A stretch of DNA of 64,000 nucleotides from Halomarinibacterium sp041392205 (GTDB lineage Bacteria; Bacteroidota; Bacteroidia; Flavobacteriales; Flavobacteriaceae): assembly GCA_041392205.1 (NCBI GenBank), contig JAWKMO010000008.1, positions 1-64,000 of the forward strand. The letters are read 5' to 3'. Shown here piece after piece: positions 46,269 through 54,592 of the stretch. Below the pieces are notes generated by a model. It saw nothing but the letters and a program-made list of their open reading frames with translations, did not search any database and had not been told where the DNA came from. The translations under genes and the position numbers were made by a program. Positions within the stretch are counted from its first letter, which is position 1. Each line of letters starts with the position of its first letter.

Positions 46269-49200
46269 ATGAAAAATTGGATCTTTTGTTTGGCAATTTC
46301 TATGTTCCCTTACATCGTTTTCTCACAAGTAGGTATTGGAACCACGAGTCCCGATGCGTCCTCCATCCTAGATATTTCTGCTACCAATAAAGGTATTTTA
46401 ATTCCGAAGATCGCTTTAAACGATGTTACAAATACAATGTTGGATGGGGTTAATACAGCGGCTACAGGATTGTTAATTTACAATACCAATGCGGCTACGT
46501 TAGGTGGAAGTGGTGTGGGGTATTACTATTTTACCGGATCTATTTGGGAACGCCTCATTACAACTGCAACACCCACGACCGACCAGGATTGGTATGAAGA
46601 AGGCACTACTTCTAGCCCCAATAGTATAAACGACGATATATACACCTTGGGTAATGTTGCTATAGGTAAAAATACAACTGCATGGCCACTGGATATTGAG
46701 GAAGATCAGGGAGGAAGAGGAGTCTCGGTCGTTATGAGTGGTTCCAACGATGTTACTACCTATGGACTTCTTTCGGAAGTGACTACATCGGCTAATACTG
46801 CCACCCTGGTTGGACTTTTTGGAAGGGTTTTAAGCCCCGGTAATGGAGAACACAGGGGGGTTCATTCCCTCTTGAATGGATTGGGATCGGGAAACCACTA
46901 TGGGTTATTTAATGAAATATCGGGTGCGGGTACCGGATCTCAATTTGGTGTGGGTAATTTTATTTCAAATAGTAGTGATGCTAATCAATATGGTACTTAT
47001 AGTGAAATTTCCGGAGCGGGTAGCGGGGATCATCGAGGTTCGTGGTCAGTAATTAGTGGTTCCGGTAATGGTAGCCGTTATGGTAATTTTAATGAACTAA
47101 GTGGTGGTGGTTCAGGTACGCACCAAGCAATTCGGAATCAACTTTCAGGTGCTGGGACGGGAACCCAAGTAGGAATTCGAAATGTGATTACAAATACCGG
47201 CGATGCAGATCATTGGGGGGCCTATAATTCATTATCAGGGAGTGGTTCGGGATATCATACAGGTACCCAAAATACCTTTTCTAATGGGTCCGGAAATTTA
47301 ACAGGAACATGGAATCAATTTTCAGGAGCCATAGGGAATGGAAATCAATTAGGGGCTTTCAATAATTATTTTGCTGGAGGAGATGGAATCTTAGCAGGTG
47401 ATTATACCCTTATTCAAAGTACGGTTGCCGGTAATGGAAGTCAATATGGTAATTATTTTCAAAATGATAGTCCCGGAAATGGACTTCATTATGGATCGTA
47501 TAATATCCTTAATGGAGCAGGAAGTGGATCTCATCAAGGAATAAGAAATGAATTGGGAGGGGCAGGAACAGGTACCCAAGTGGGTAATAGAAATGTCATT
47601 TCAAATACAGGAGATTCAGATCACTGGGGTGTCTATAATAGTTTATCTGGAAGTGGTTCTGGGTATCATACAGGTACCCAAAATACCTTTTCAGATGGCT
47701 CAGGGAATTTAACCGGTTTTTGGAATCAATTTTCAGGTTCCATAGGAGATGGTAATCAAATAGGTGCTTTTAACAACTATTTTGCCGGAGGAAATGGAAT
47801 TTTAGCAGGTGTATATACCCTAATGCAAAGTACGGTTGTTGGTAACGGAAGTCAATATGGTACTTATTTTCAAAATGATAGCCCTGGAACAGGGACTCAT
47901 TATGGTACCTATAATATTTTAACAGGAGCAGGATTTGGAATACATCAAGGTGTTCGAAATGAATTGTCTGGAACAGGTGCAGGATCGCAGGTTGGTACCC
48001 GAAATGTAATCAGTAATACCGGAAATGACTTTCACTGGGGAGTTTTTAATACACTTTCTGGTTTTGGTGGTGGAAATCAATTTGGAACACATAGTAGTAT
48101 AACAAATTCAGGTAATGGCAATCATTTAGGAAATTATACAGAATTAAGTGGTTCGGGTAGTGGTATTCATCAAGGGGTTCGAAATGAATTATCCGGTACC
48201 GGAATTGGAAGTCAAAAAGGCGTTAGTACCGTTATAAACAATACGGGGGCGGGAACTCATTTAGGGGTTGAAAACACCTTGTCAGGGACGGGGTCCGGCG
48301 ATCAATATGGGATGCAAAATATTATTTCAAATTCAAGTAATGGGGATCATTATGGAATCGATAATACGTTTTCCGGAACAGGAAGTGGAGACCATACAGG
48401 TATCCATAATATTTTTACCGAAGGCACAGGAATTTTAACCGGGTTATGGAATGAGTTTTCTTCAAATGTTGGTAATGGCAATAGATATGGGATGGCTACC
48501 GAATTTAATGTGGGAGGAACTGGACAAATGATTGGTAATTATACCATATTTAGTTCTTCAATTAACACCTCTGGATCACAATTTGGATCTTATAATTACA
48601 ATTTAAGTAGCGGGTCTGGTGCAGTTTATGGAACATTTAATAACTTATTTGGAAATTCAACAGGGCAAAAAACTGGTACACATACTCTTATAAATGGATC
48701 AGGGGATGGCACTCATTATGGTGCTTATAATGGATTATCTGGAACTGGTAATGGAACAAAAGCCGGGGTGTGGTCTTATATTGATAATTCAGGTACTGGA
48801 CCACATTATGGATCCTATAATTATTTAGATGGCAATGGTTCTGGTGTACAACGAGGGGTAACAAATAACATAACAAATTCTGGAAATAATTTACACTATG
48901 GATCTTATAGTGTCTTGAGTGGAACAGGTACCGGAAATAAATATGGATCTTTTAATGAAATTGTTACTACCGCTGGTGGTACTCATTACGGTGTCTATTC
49001 TGATGTGCAAAAAGTAAACAGTTGGGCAGGGTATTACTTAGGGAGAATGTATATAAGCGATTTCACAGGTATTGGCACTACTACTCCTGCAACGTCATTG
49101 CACGTAAATCACCCATTGGGAGCTACCAACGGACTTTCATTATCGAATGCAACCGATACGGACCGATGGCATTTTTATATGTTTGCTGGCAATGATTTAT

Positions 49201-49613
49201 ATCTCTATTTTAATAATTTAGCCCGTGGCAACTTTGATGATGTTACAGGAAACTATACCGCTGTTTCCGATCGAAATTTAAAATCTAATATAGCCAAAAT
49301 TGATAATGTTTTGGATAGAGTTAATAAATTGGAAGTAGTAGATTACACTTTTAAACATCAAACCAATAATGAACGGCATTTAGGGCTTATTGCACAGGAT
49401 GTAGAACCACTATTTCCTCAGTTAGTGAAAAAACCCACTTTTGATAAAGACGAAGAATCTCCCTATATGCTCAACTATTCGGGCTTCGGAATTATAGCCA
49501 TTAAAGCCATTCAAGAACAGCAAGCCATCATCGAAAAACAACAATCAAAAATTGAAGCATTAGAAAAAAAGCTTGACGAGATGTCAGAAATTTTAAAAAC
49601 CTTAAAAGATTAA
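46269..49613 (+). CDS. Fibre-like repeat protein G: longest paralogue, 15-residue repeats and S74 chaperone domain
   Basis: 1114 residues, intact, close paralogue of F (shared WPLDIEEDQGGRGVSV after the N-terminal module). Signal peptide (WIFCLAISMFPYIVFS), VGIGTTSPDASSILDIS, LLIYNTN, GVGYYYFTGSIWERL. About 50 repeats of 15 residues (HWGVYNSLSGSGSGY, QYGMQNIISNSSNGD). A 137-residue block repeats between 47121 and 47942 (HQAIRNQLSG, HQGIRNELGG, HQGVRNELSG). S74: AVSDRNLKSNIAKIDNVLDRV and LGLIAQDVEPLFPQLVKK; tail EQQAIIEKQQSKIEALEKKLDEM. The C-terminal 200 residues are strongly similar to F, while the arrays differ in unit order, consistent with repeat shuffling. Confidence 0.87.
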   Translation: MKNWIFCLAISMFPYIVFSQVGIGTTSPDASSILDISATNKGILIPKIALNDVTNTMLDGVNTAATGLLIYNTNAATLGGSGVGYYYFTGSIWERLITTATPTTDQDWYEEGTTSSPNSINDDIYTLGNVAIGKNTTAWPLDIEEDQGGRGVSVVMSGSNDVTTYGLLSEVTTSANTATLVGLFGRVLSPGNGEHRGVHSLLNGLGSGNHYGLFNEISGAGTGSQFGVGNFISNSSDANQYGTYSEISGAGSGDHRGSWSVISGSGNGSRYGNFNELSGGGSGTHQAIRNQLSGAGTGTQVGIRNVITNTGDADHWGAYNSLSGSGSGYHTGTQNTFSNGSGNLTGTWNQFSGAIGNGNQLGAFNNYFAGGDGILAGDYTLIQSTVAGNGSQYGNYFQNDSPGNGLHYGSYNILNGAGSGSHQGIRNELGGAGTGTQVGNRNVISNTGDSDHWGVYNSLSGSGSGYHTGTQNTFSDGSGNLTGFWNQFSGSIGDGNQIGAFNNYFAGGNGILAGVYTLMQSTVVGNGSQYGTYFQNDSPGTGTHYGTYNILTGAGFGIHQGVRNELSGTGAGSQVGTRNVISNTGNDFHWGVFNTLSGFGGGNQFGTHSSITNSGNGNHLGNYTELSGSGSGIHQGVRNELSGTGIGSQKGVSTVINNTGAGTHLGVENTLSGTGSGDQYGMQNIISNSSNGDHYGIDNTFSGTGSGDHTGIHNIFTEGTGILTGLWNEFSSNVGNGNRYGMATEFNVGGTGQMIGNYTIFSSSINTSGSQFGSYNYNLSSGSGAVYGTFNNLFGNSTGQKTGTHTLINGSGDGTHYGAYNGLSGTGNGTKAGVWSYIDNSGTGPHYGSYNYLDGNGSGVQRGVTNNITNSGNNLHYGSYSVLSGTGTGNKYGSFNEIVTTAGGTHYGVYSDVQKVNSWAGYYLGRMYISDFTGIGTTTPATSLHVNHPLGATNGLSLSNATDTDRWHFYMFAGNDLYLYFNNLARGNFDDVTGNYTAVSDRNLKSNIAKIDNVLDRVNKLEVVDYTFKHQTNNERHLGLIAQDVEPLFPQLVKKPTFDKDEESPYMLNYSGFGIIAIKAIQEQQAIIEKQQSKIEALEKKLDEMSEILKTLKD

Positions 49614-49636
49614 TTTACCCAATTACTTAACCTACT

Positions 49637-49664
49637 AAAGTCCGGGATTCTTTCTCGGACTTTT
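49637..49664. terminator. Bidirectional terminator between gene G and the PLP lyase gene
   Basis: AAAGTCCG (49637-49644) pairs with CGGACTTT (49656-49663), followed by a short T-run; on the opposite strand an A/T stretch follows as well. It separates two convergent genes. Confidence 0.7.
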
Positions 49665-50865
49665 ATGTTAAAATCCCTACTTGCTGCATGCAAGCTTTCA
49701 TCATTTTATACGTGCGTGCAATATCGTTATCCAATCCAATACTGAAACGAATCAATCCATCGGTTAAACCCATTTCTTGTTGTTCTTCCAACGGAATTTC
49801 TGAAGAAGTAGAAGTTCCCGGTGCACTGAATAGAGTTTTATAAAAACCTAAGCTTACCGCCAAATACCCCAAATTGCGTTCTTGCATGAGTTCCATTAAT
49901 TCATTGGCCTTGTGAAGTGACCCAACATCTAAGGTGAGCATGCCACCAAAACCATATTCTTCATTCATTATACTTTTAAACAATTCATGTCCGGGATGTG
50001 ATTTTAATCCAGGATACACAGTTTTTAGTCCGTCTGCTTCAAATTTTTCAGCCAAATAAAGTGCGTTGTAGCTATGCTGTTTCATGCGAATGTGAAGTGT
50101 TCGTAAATTTTTCAAAATAGATGCCGCACGTAAACTATCCATGGCTGGGCCAAGCAACATATTAGCACCGTCGTTAACGTTTCGTAATGCATCGATAAAT
50201 TCTTGCGTGCCACAAGCTACACCTCCCATCGTGTCACTACTCCCGTTAATAAATTTTGTTAAGCTGTGTAACACTAAGTCAGCTCCCAATTTAGCAGGCG
50301 AAATACTTAACGGAGAAAAGGTATTATCGACTAATAATTTCAATCCGTGTTTCTTAGCAATTTTTGAAAGCCCTTTAATATCGGCTATTTCCAACAACGG
50401 GTTGCTTACACTTTCGCAATAAATAATTTTGGTACTGGGGGTAATGGCTGCTTCCACTTCATCCAGTTTTGTAATATCAACAAACGAGCTTTCAATATTC
50501 AATTTCGGGGCGAAATTTTTTAAGAAAGCATAGGTTCCTCCATAAATAGTCCTACTAGCAATAATGTGCTCTCCTGCGTTGCAAAGTTGTAAAATAGCTG
50601 GGGTAATAGCGCCCATTCCACTAGCAGCTACGTTGGCAGTTTCGGTTCCTTCCATGGCGGCTAGGGCTTGCCCTAAATATAGGTTAGATGGGGTAGAGTG
50701 GCGAGAATATAGATAACATCCGTCTGCATTGCCTTCAAAGGTGTCGAACATGGTTTTTGCGGAAAGAAAGGTATAGGTGGAAGAATCGGATATAGAAGGG
50801 TTCACGCCTCCAAATTCCCCAAAATATTGTAAATCTTGAATGCGGTCTGCGGGTTTAAATTCCAT
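49663..50865 (-). CDS. Cys/Met-metabolism PLP enzyme, methionine gamma-lyase-like
   Basis: 400 residues of the trans-sulfuration enzyme family (PF01053). Features: SRHSTPSNLYLGQALAAMEGTE (tyrosine and arginine of the neighbouring active site), AASGMGAITPAILQLC, ASRTIYGGTYAFLKNFAP, LLVDNTFSPLSISPAKLGADLVLHSLTKFINGSSDTMGG with the PLP lysine in SLTKF, and the C-terminal GLIRFSIGLDND. The closest type by my recollection is methionine gamma-lyase (methionine to methanethiol, ammonia and 2-oxobutyrate); cystathionine lyases are alternatives. A divergent Lrp-family gene starts 154 bp away and probably regulates it in response to an amino acid. Confidence 0.87.
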   Translation of the reverse strand: MEFKPADRIQDLQYFGEFGGVNPSISDSSTYTFLSAKTMFDTFEGNADGCYLYSRHSTPSNLYLGQALAAMEGTETANVAASGMGAITPAILQLCNAGEHIIASRTIYGGTYAFLKNFAPKLNIESSFVDITKLDEVEAAITPSTKIIYCESVSNPLLEIADIKGLSKIAKKHGLKLLVDNTFSPLSISPAKLGADLVLHSLTKFINGSSDTMGGVACGTQEFIDALRNVNDGANMLLGPAMDSLRAASILKNLRTLHIRMKQHSYNALYLAEKFEADGLKTVYPGLKSHPGHELFKSIMNEEYGFGGMLTLDVGSLHKANELMELMQERNLGYLAVSLGFYKTLFSAPGTSTSSEIPLEEQQEMGLTDGLIRFSIGLDNDIARTYKMMKACMQQVGILT

Positions 50866-50893
50866 AAATACAATTTTAGTATATCAAAACTAA

Positions 50894-50905
50894 ATCTATA
50901 TAGAT
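50894..50905. promoter_or_regulatory. Perfect 12-bp palindrome between the PLP lyase and Lrp genes
   Basis: ATCTATATAGAT lies in a very AT-rich divergent intergenic region (50866-51018), 29 bp before the lyase start. A related half (TATATATTTAGAT) lies about 30 bp further on. Lrp-type proteins bind such AT-rich inverted repeats; this is a candidate operator only. Confidence 0.4.
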
Positions 50906-51018
50906 AAAAAGTCAACATGTATTTATATATTTAGATAATAATTCATATTTTATTTTATAATAAAGAAAAAAAATCTAATTTGGTTTGACTTATTTAATTT
51001 TTTAGAAATATTTTCAGA

Positions 51019-51477
51019 ATGAATTTAGATGCGACCGATAAAAACCTGTTGAAATATCTTCAGCAGGATTGCAAACAAACCAATAAAGAGCTTTCCTTAA
51101 AGTTAAATCTTTCGGTAACTGCTGTATATGAGCGAATTAAGAAGTTGGAACGAGAGGGAATTATCGCCCACTACGTGACCTTGTTAAATCCTCAAAAAGT
51201 GGATTTAGGGCTTTTGGTTTTTTGTCAGATAAAATTGATACAACACGCCAAAGAATACCTAACAAAATTTGAACAGGAAGTCACCCAACTGGAAGAAGTT
51301 TTGGAGTGTTTTCATGTAAGCGGTGAGTATGACTATCTTTTGAAGATTTTAGTGAAAGACATGACGCATTTTCGAAATTTTATGGTGACCAAGTTAACTA
51401 CCTTGCAACATATTGGGAGTACCCAAAGTTCCTTTGTGATTAATGAGGTGAAACATACCACACAAATTAGCTTTTAG
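51019..51477 (+). CDS. Lrp/AsnC-family transcriptional regulator
   Basis: 152 residues: N-terminal AsnC-type HTH (LDATDKNLLKYLQQDCKQTNKELSLKLNLSVTAVYERIKKLEREGIIAHYVTLL) and a C-terminal RAM ligand-binding domain (VFCQIKLI ... VLECFHVSGEYDYLLKILVKDM). Family members sense amino acids. Divergent placement next to a methionine gamma-lyase-like gene suggests local control of that gene. The CPBP protease gene begins 1 bp after its stop, so both may be on one transcript. Confidence 0.93.
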   Translation: MNLDATDKNLLKYLQQDCKQTNKELSLKLNLSVTAVYERIKKLEREGIIAHYVTLLNPQKVDLGLLVFCQIKLIQHAKEYLTKFEQEVTQLEEVLECFHVSGEYDYLLKILVKDMTHFRNFMVTKLTTLQHIGSTQSSFVINEVKHTTQISF

Positions 51478-51478
51478 T

Positions 51479-52114
51479 ATGCAGCAAAACACTTATAAAC
51501 GGGTTGAATTATTTTTACTATTTGTGTTGTTTCCGGCAACACTGCCATTATCGTATCCTCTTTGGATAAAAGGTTTTATAGGCATTTTGGGGTTTGCTTA
51601 TAGTATTTGGGTATTGGTACGGATTGAAGGCATACGTTTTTTTATTTCAAAAAAAATGGATTGGGTTTCTTTTTGGAAGAGAATAGCCATCTTATTTCCT
51701 GTGATTATGCTCCTCACTACAGGCTATGTTTGGTTGGTAGCCCCGCAACACTTGTTTTTTGTACCCAAAAGTAATCCTCTTTTATTTGTCTTCATTCTAT
51801 TGGTATACAGTATCCTGTCGGTATGGCCTCAAGAGATTCTGTATCGTACTTTTTTCTTTCAGCGTTATGAAAACTTATTTAAAAGTAAACGGTTATTCAT
51901 TTTTGTAAACGCCCTCCTTTTTAGTTTAGCACATCTATTTTTTCGAAACACTTTAGTCATTGTACTAACTTTTATTGGAGGTATTTTATTTGGGCTAACC
52001 TATGTAAAATTTAAATCTACCACATTAGTCACCATAGAACACGCTATCTATGGCAATTGGCTTTTTACTGTTGGGATGGGACAAATGTTAGGTTTTCCAG
52101 GAATGGAAGGATAG
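51479..52114 (+). CDS. CPBP-family intramembrane protease-like protein
   Basis: 211 residues with about six membrane helices. The CPBP/Abi motifs are present in variant form: motif 1 is PQEILYRTFFFQR, with Gln at the first Glu of EExxxR; motif 2 is LLFSLAHLFF; motif 3 is TIEHAIYGNW. The QE-xxx-R variant retains the catalytic-type second Glu, Arg and both His positions. Some family members process prenylated CAAX peptides or bacteriocins; function here is unknown. It follows the Lrp gene by 1 bp and is followed by a repeat-rich intergenic region. Confidence 0.85.
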   Translation: MQQNTYKRVELFLLFVLFPATLPLSYPLWIKGFIGILGFAYSIWVLVRIEGIRFFISKKMDWVSFWKRIAILFPVIMLLTTGYVWLVAPQHLFFVPKSNPLLFVFILLVYSILSVWPQEILYRTFFFQRYENLFKSKRLFIFVNALLFSLAHLFFRNTLVIVLTFIGGILFGLTYVKFKSTTLVTIEHAIYGNWLFTVGMGQMLGFPGMEG

Positions 52115-52123
52115 ATGTTGGTA

Positions 52124-52184
52124 AACAGTGAACAGTGAACAGTGAACAGTGAACAGTGAGCAGTGAACAGTGAGCAGTGAACAG
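52124..52184. repeat. 7-bp tandem repeat
   Basis: Eight complete and one partial copies of A[AG]CAGTG start 10 bp after the CPBP stop. Variant AGCAGTG units alternate near the end. No protein or RNA role is visible. Confidence 0.85.
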
Positions 52185-52208
52185 GATGCAGGTACTAATA
52201 TTCTAAAA

Positions 52209-52480
52209 TACCAACCATCTAAAATACCAACCATCCAAAATACCAACCATCTAAAATACCAACCATCTAAAATACCAACCATCTAAAATACCAACCATCC
52301 AAAATACCAACCATCTAAAATACCAACCATCCAAAATACCAACCATCCAAAATACCAACCATCCAAAATACCAACCATCCAAAATACCAACCATCCAAAA
52401 TACCAACCATCCAAAATACCAACCATCCAAAATACCAACCATCCAAAATACCAACCGTCCAAAATACCAACCGTCCAAAA
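52209..52480. repeat. 16-bp minisatellite, 17 copies
   Basis: Seventeen exact-length copies of TACCAACC[AG]TC[CT]AAAA fill 272 bp with only two variable positions: CATCT in units 1, 3, 4, 5 and 7, CGTCC in the last two units, CATCC elsewhere. The ordered variants point to slippage or unequal crossing-over. Long open frames on the minus strand here arise from the repeat and are not genes. With the 7-bp repeat it fills most of the 469-bp gap between the CPBP and lpdA genes. Confidence 0.95.
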
Positions 52481-52527
52481 TTCTAACAACCCACAACCAA
52501 TTGCCAACAACTTTGCCACTTTGAAAC

Positions 52528-52558
52528 TTTGAAACTCTTAAACTCTATCGTAACTTTG
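52528..52558 (+). promoter_or_regulatory. lpdA: Bacteroidota-type promoter of lpdA
   Basis: TTTG (52528-52531), 19 bp, then TAACTTTG (52551-52558) is an exact match to the Bacteroidota TTTG-N19-TAnnTTTG consensus. The start codon follows 25 bp later. Confidence 0.75.
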
Positions 52559-52583
52559 CATTTCAAAATATAAAAACCATTTT

Positions 52584-53987
52584 ATGAGCACGTATGATGT
52601 TGCCATTATTGGATCGGGTCCCGGAGGCTATGTAGCTGCAATTCGTTGCGCCCAATTAGGGATGAAAACCGCCATTATTGAAAAATATAATTCTTTGGGT
52701 GGAACCTGTTTAAATGTAGGTTGTATCCCAAGTAAAGCCTTATTAGATTCTTCTCATCATTATGAAGATGCGATGCACCACTTTGCAGAACACGGAATTG
52801 AAATCCCTGGGGATATAAAAATCAATTTCCAAAAAATGATTGAACGAAAAGCATCTGTGGTGGAACAAACCACCAAAGGGATTGACTTCTTGATGAACAA
52901 AAATAAAATTGATGTTTTTACAGGCGTGGGTTCTTTTAAAGATGCTACCCATATCGACATCACTTCCGAAGGAAAAACACAAACCATTGAAGCAAAAAAT
53001 ACCATCATAGCAACTGGTAGCAAACCTTCTTCCTTACCCTTTATAAAAATTGACAAAGAGCGTATTATTACCTCTACCGAAGCCTTAAGCCTTTCAGAAA
53101 TACCAAAACACATGATGGTGATTGGTGGAGGGGTAATTGGATTGGAATTAGGACAGGTATACCGCCGTTTGGGTGCCGAAGTTTCGGTTGTAGAGTATAT
53201 GGACCGTATTATCCCTACTATGGATGGAGCCCAAAGTAAAGAATTACTAAAAGTGATGAAGAAACAGGGGGTGAAATTTTACCTTTCACACAAGGTTTCT
53301 TCAGTGGAAAGAAAAGGAAATGAGGTGACAGTGACTGCAAGTAGCCCAAAAGGGGAGGCGGTAAGCTTCACAGGGGATTATTGTTTGGTTTCGGTAGGTC
53401 GCCGTGCGTATACCGACGGATTGAAACTGGAAAATGCGGGTGTGAGTGCCAACGAACGCGGACAGGTAAATGTAAACGACCATTTACAAACCAATGTTTC
53501 CAATATCTACGCTATTGGAGATGTCATTCGAGGCGCCATGTTAGCCCATAAAGCTGAAGAGGAAGGGGTCTTGGTAGCCGAAATTCTCGCCGGTCAAAAA
53601 CCGCATATCAATTATAATTTAATTCCCGGGGTGGTTTATACTTGGCCTGAAGTAGCCTCTGTAGGGAAAACAGAAGAGCAATTAAAAGAATCTGGTGTTG
53701 CTTATAAAGTGGGTCAATTCCCTATGCGAGCTTTAGGTAGAAGTCGTGCCAGTGGTGATACCGACGGATTTGTAAAAATATTAGCAGATACCAAAACCGA
53801 TGAAATACTGGGAGTACACATGGTAGGTGCTCGTGTTGCCGATTTAATTACCGAAGCGGTAACGGCTATGGAATTCCGTGCCAGTGCCGAAGACTTGGCA
53901 CGCATGAGCCACGCACATCCTACCTATGCGGAAGCAGTAAAAGAAGCCGCATTGGATGCGACCGATAAAAGAGCGTTGCATTTTTAA
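52584..53987 (+). CDS. lpdA: Dihydrolipoyl dehydrogenase
   Basis: 467 residues. FAD site AIIGSGPGGYVAAIRCAQLG, redox disulfide GGTCLNVGCIPSKALL, NAD site MVIGGGVIGLELGQVYRRLGAEVSVVE, second FAD site NIYAIGDVIRGAMLAHKAEEEG, and the C-terminal dimer domain with the active-site His-Glu pair in HAHPTYAEAVKEA. It reoxidises lipoyl domains of 2-oxoacid dehydrogenase complexes and the glycine cleavage system in the cytoplasm. It is monocistronic, with a strong promoter and terminator. Confidence 0.97.
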   Translation: MSTYDVAIIGSGPGGYVAAIRCAQLGMKTAIIEKYNSLGGTCLNVGCIPSKALLDSSHHYEDAMHHFAEHGIEIPGDIKINFQKMIERKASVVEQTTKGIDFLMNKNKIDVFTGVGSFKDATHIDITSEGKTQTIEAKNTIIATGSKPSSLPFIKIDKERIITSTEALSLSEIPKHMMVIGGGVIGLELGQVYRRLGAEVSVVEYMDRIIPTMDGAQSKELLKVMKKQGVKFYLSHKVSSVERKGNEVTVTASSPKGEAVSFTGDYCLVSVGRRAYTDGLKLENAGVSANERGQVNVNDHLQTNVSNIYAIGDVIRGAMLAHKAEEEGVLVAEILAGQKPHINYNLIPGVVYTWPEVASVGKTEEQLKESGVAYKVGQFPMRALGRSRASGDTDGFVKILADTKTDEILGVHMVGARVADLITEAVTAMEFRASAEDLARMSHAHPTYAEAVKEAALDATDKRALHF

Positions 53988-54009
53988 TAGATGTTTTCTA
54001 AAAGGTAAA

Positions 54010-54046
54010 AAAAGCCATCTATTGAAGATGGCTTTTTGTTTTTATA
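54010..54046 (+). terminator. Rho-independent terminator of lpdA
   Basis: AAAAAGCCATCT pairs with AGATGGCTTTTT around a short loop (ATTGA) and ends in a T-rich run. The hairpin ends just before the next gene. Confidence 0.9.
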
Positions 54047-54056
54047 TCTTTACAAG

Positions 54057-54587
54057 ATGAAAAAAATAATTGCTTTTGCAGGAAGTAACAGTAGCACATC
54101 TATTAATCACAAATTAGTTCTTTGTGTTTCCGGGAAAATAAAAAATCACAATGTCAAAATTATAAAGTTGACAGAATATCCTTTACCTATGTTTAGTGAA
54201 GATATTGAGAGAGAAGAAGGCTATTCAGAAGTTTTAAAAGATTTACTAATTATTTTTAAAGAGGCAGATGCGTTACTAATTTCAGTAAATGAACACAATG
54301 GTACTGTTTCTGCTTTTTTTAAAAATGTGTTGGATTGGTTATCTCGCATAGAATATAAATTTTTAGAAGAAAAAAAGATCTTTCTTATGAGCACTTCCAA
54401 TGGGAAACGAGGGGCAATTTCTTCTCAAGAATATACAGCTGGGGTTTTACCAAGATTTGGAGCGGGAGAAATTACTCGATTTACCTTGCCTTCTTTTGCA
54501 GAAAATTTTAAGGAAGGAGAAATTGTCAATGCCGAATTAAATGCAGCACTACAAGAAAAACTCTATCACTTTGAAGCGAGTTTGTAA
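54057..54587 (+). CDS. NADPH-dependent FMN reductase family protein
   Basis: I choose the ATG at 54057 (MKKIIAFAGSNSSTSINHKL) because an upstream in-frame ATG at 54036 lies in the lpdA terminator. 176 residues in flavodoxin-like fold: the phosphate loop GSNSSTSINH, DALLISVNEHNGTVSAFFKNVLDWLSR (the NPEYN-like FMN loop here is VNEHNGT) and LMSTSNGKRGA. Such enzymes reduce free flavins or quinones and azo dyes; the substrate is unknown. pabB follows 5 bp downstream in the same direction. Confidence 0.88.
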   Translation: MKKIIAFAGSNSSTSINHKLVLCVSGKIKNHNVKIIKLTEYPLPMFSEDIEREEGYSEVLKDLLIIFKEADALLISVNEHNGTVSAFFKNVLDWLSRIEYKFLEEKKIFLMSTSNGKRGAISSQEYTAGVLPRFGAGEITRFTLPSFAENFKEGEIVNAELNAALQEKLYHFEASL

Positions 54588-54592
54588 AACTT

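Noticed and set aside
31350..49613. Prophage tail region
   Set aside because: The S74 ends look like phage tail fibres, but every protein has a Sec signal peptide and no capsid, terminase, baseplate, lysis or integrase genes are seen.
52209..52480. CRISPR array
   Set aside because: The repeats are contiguous 16-bp units without unique spacers, and no cas genes are present.
52251..52519. Open frames on the minus strand encoding repeated WMVGILDG/WYFGWLVF units
   Set aside because: They are translations of the 16-bp minisatellite. The repeat length is not a multiple of three, so several frames stay open at once; no start or ribosome site supports a gene.
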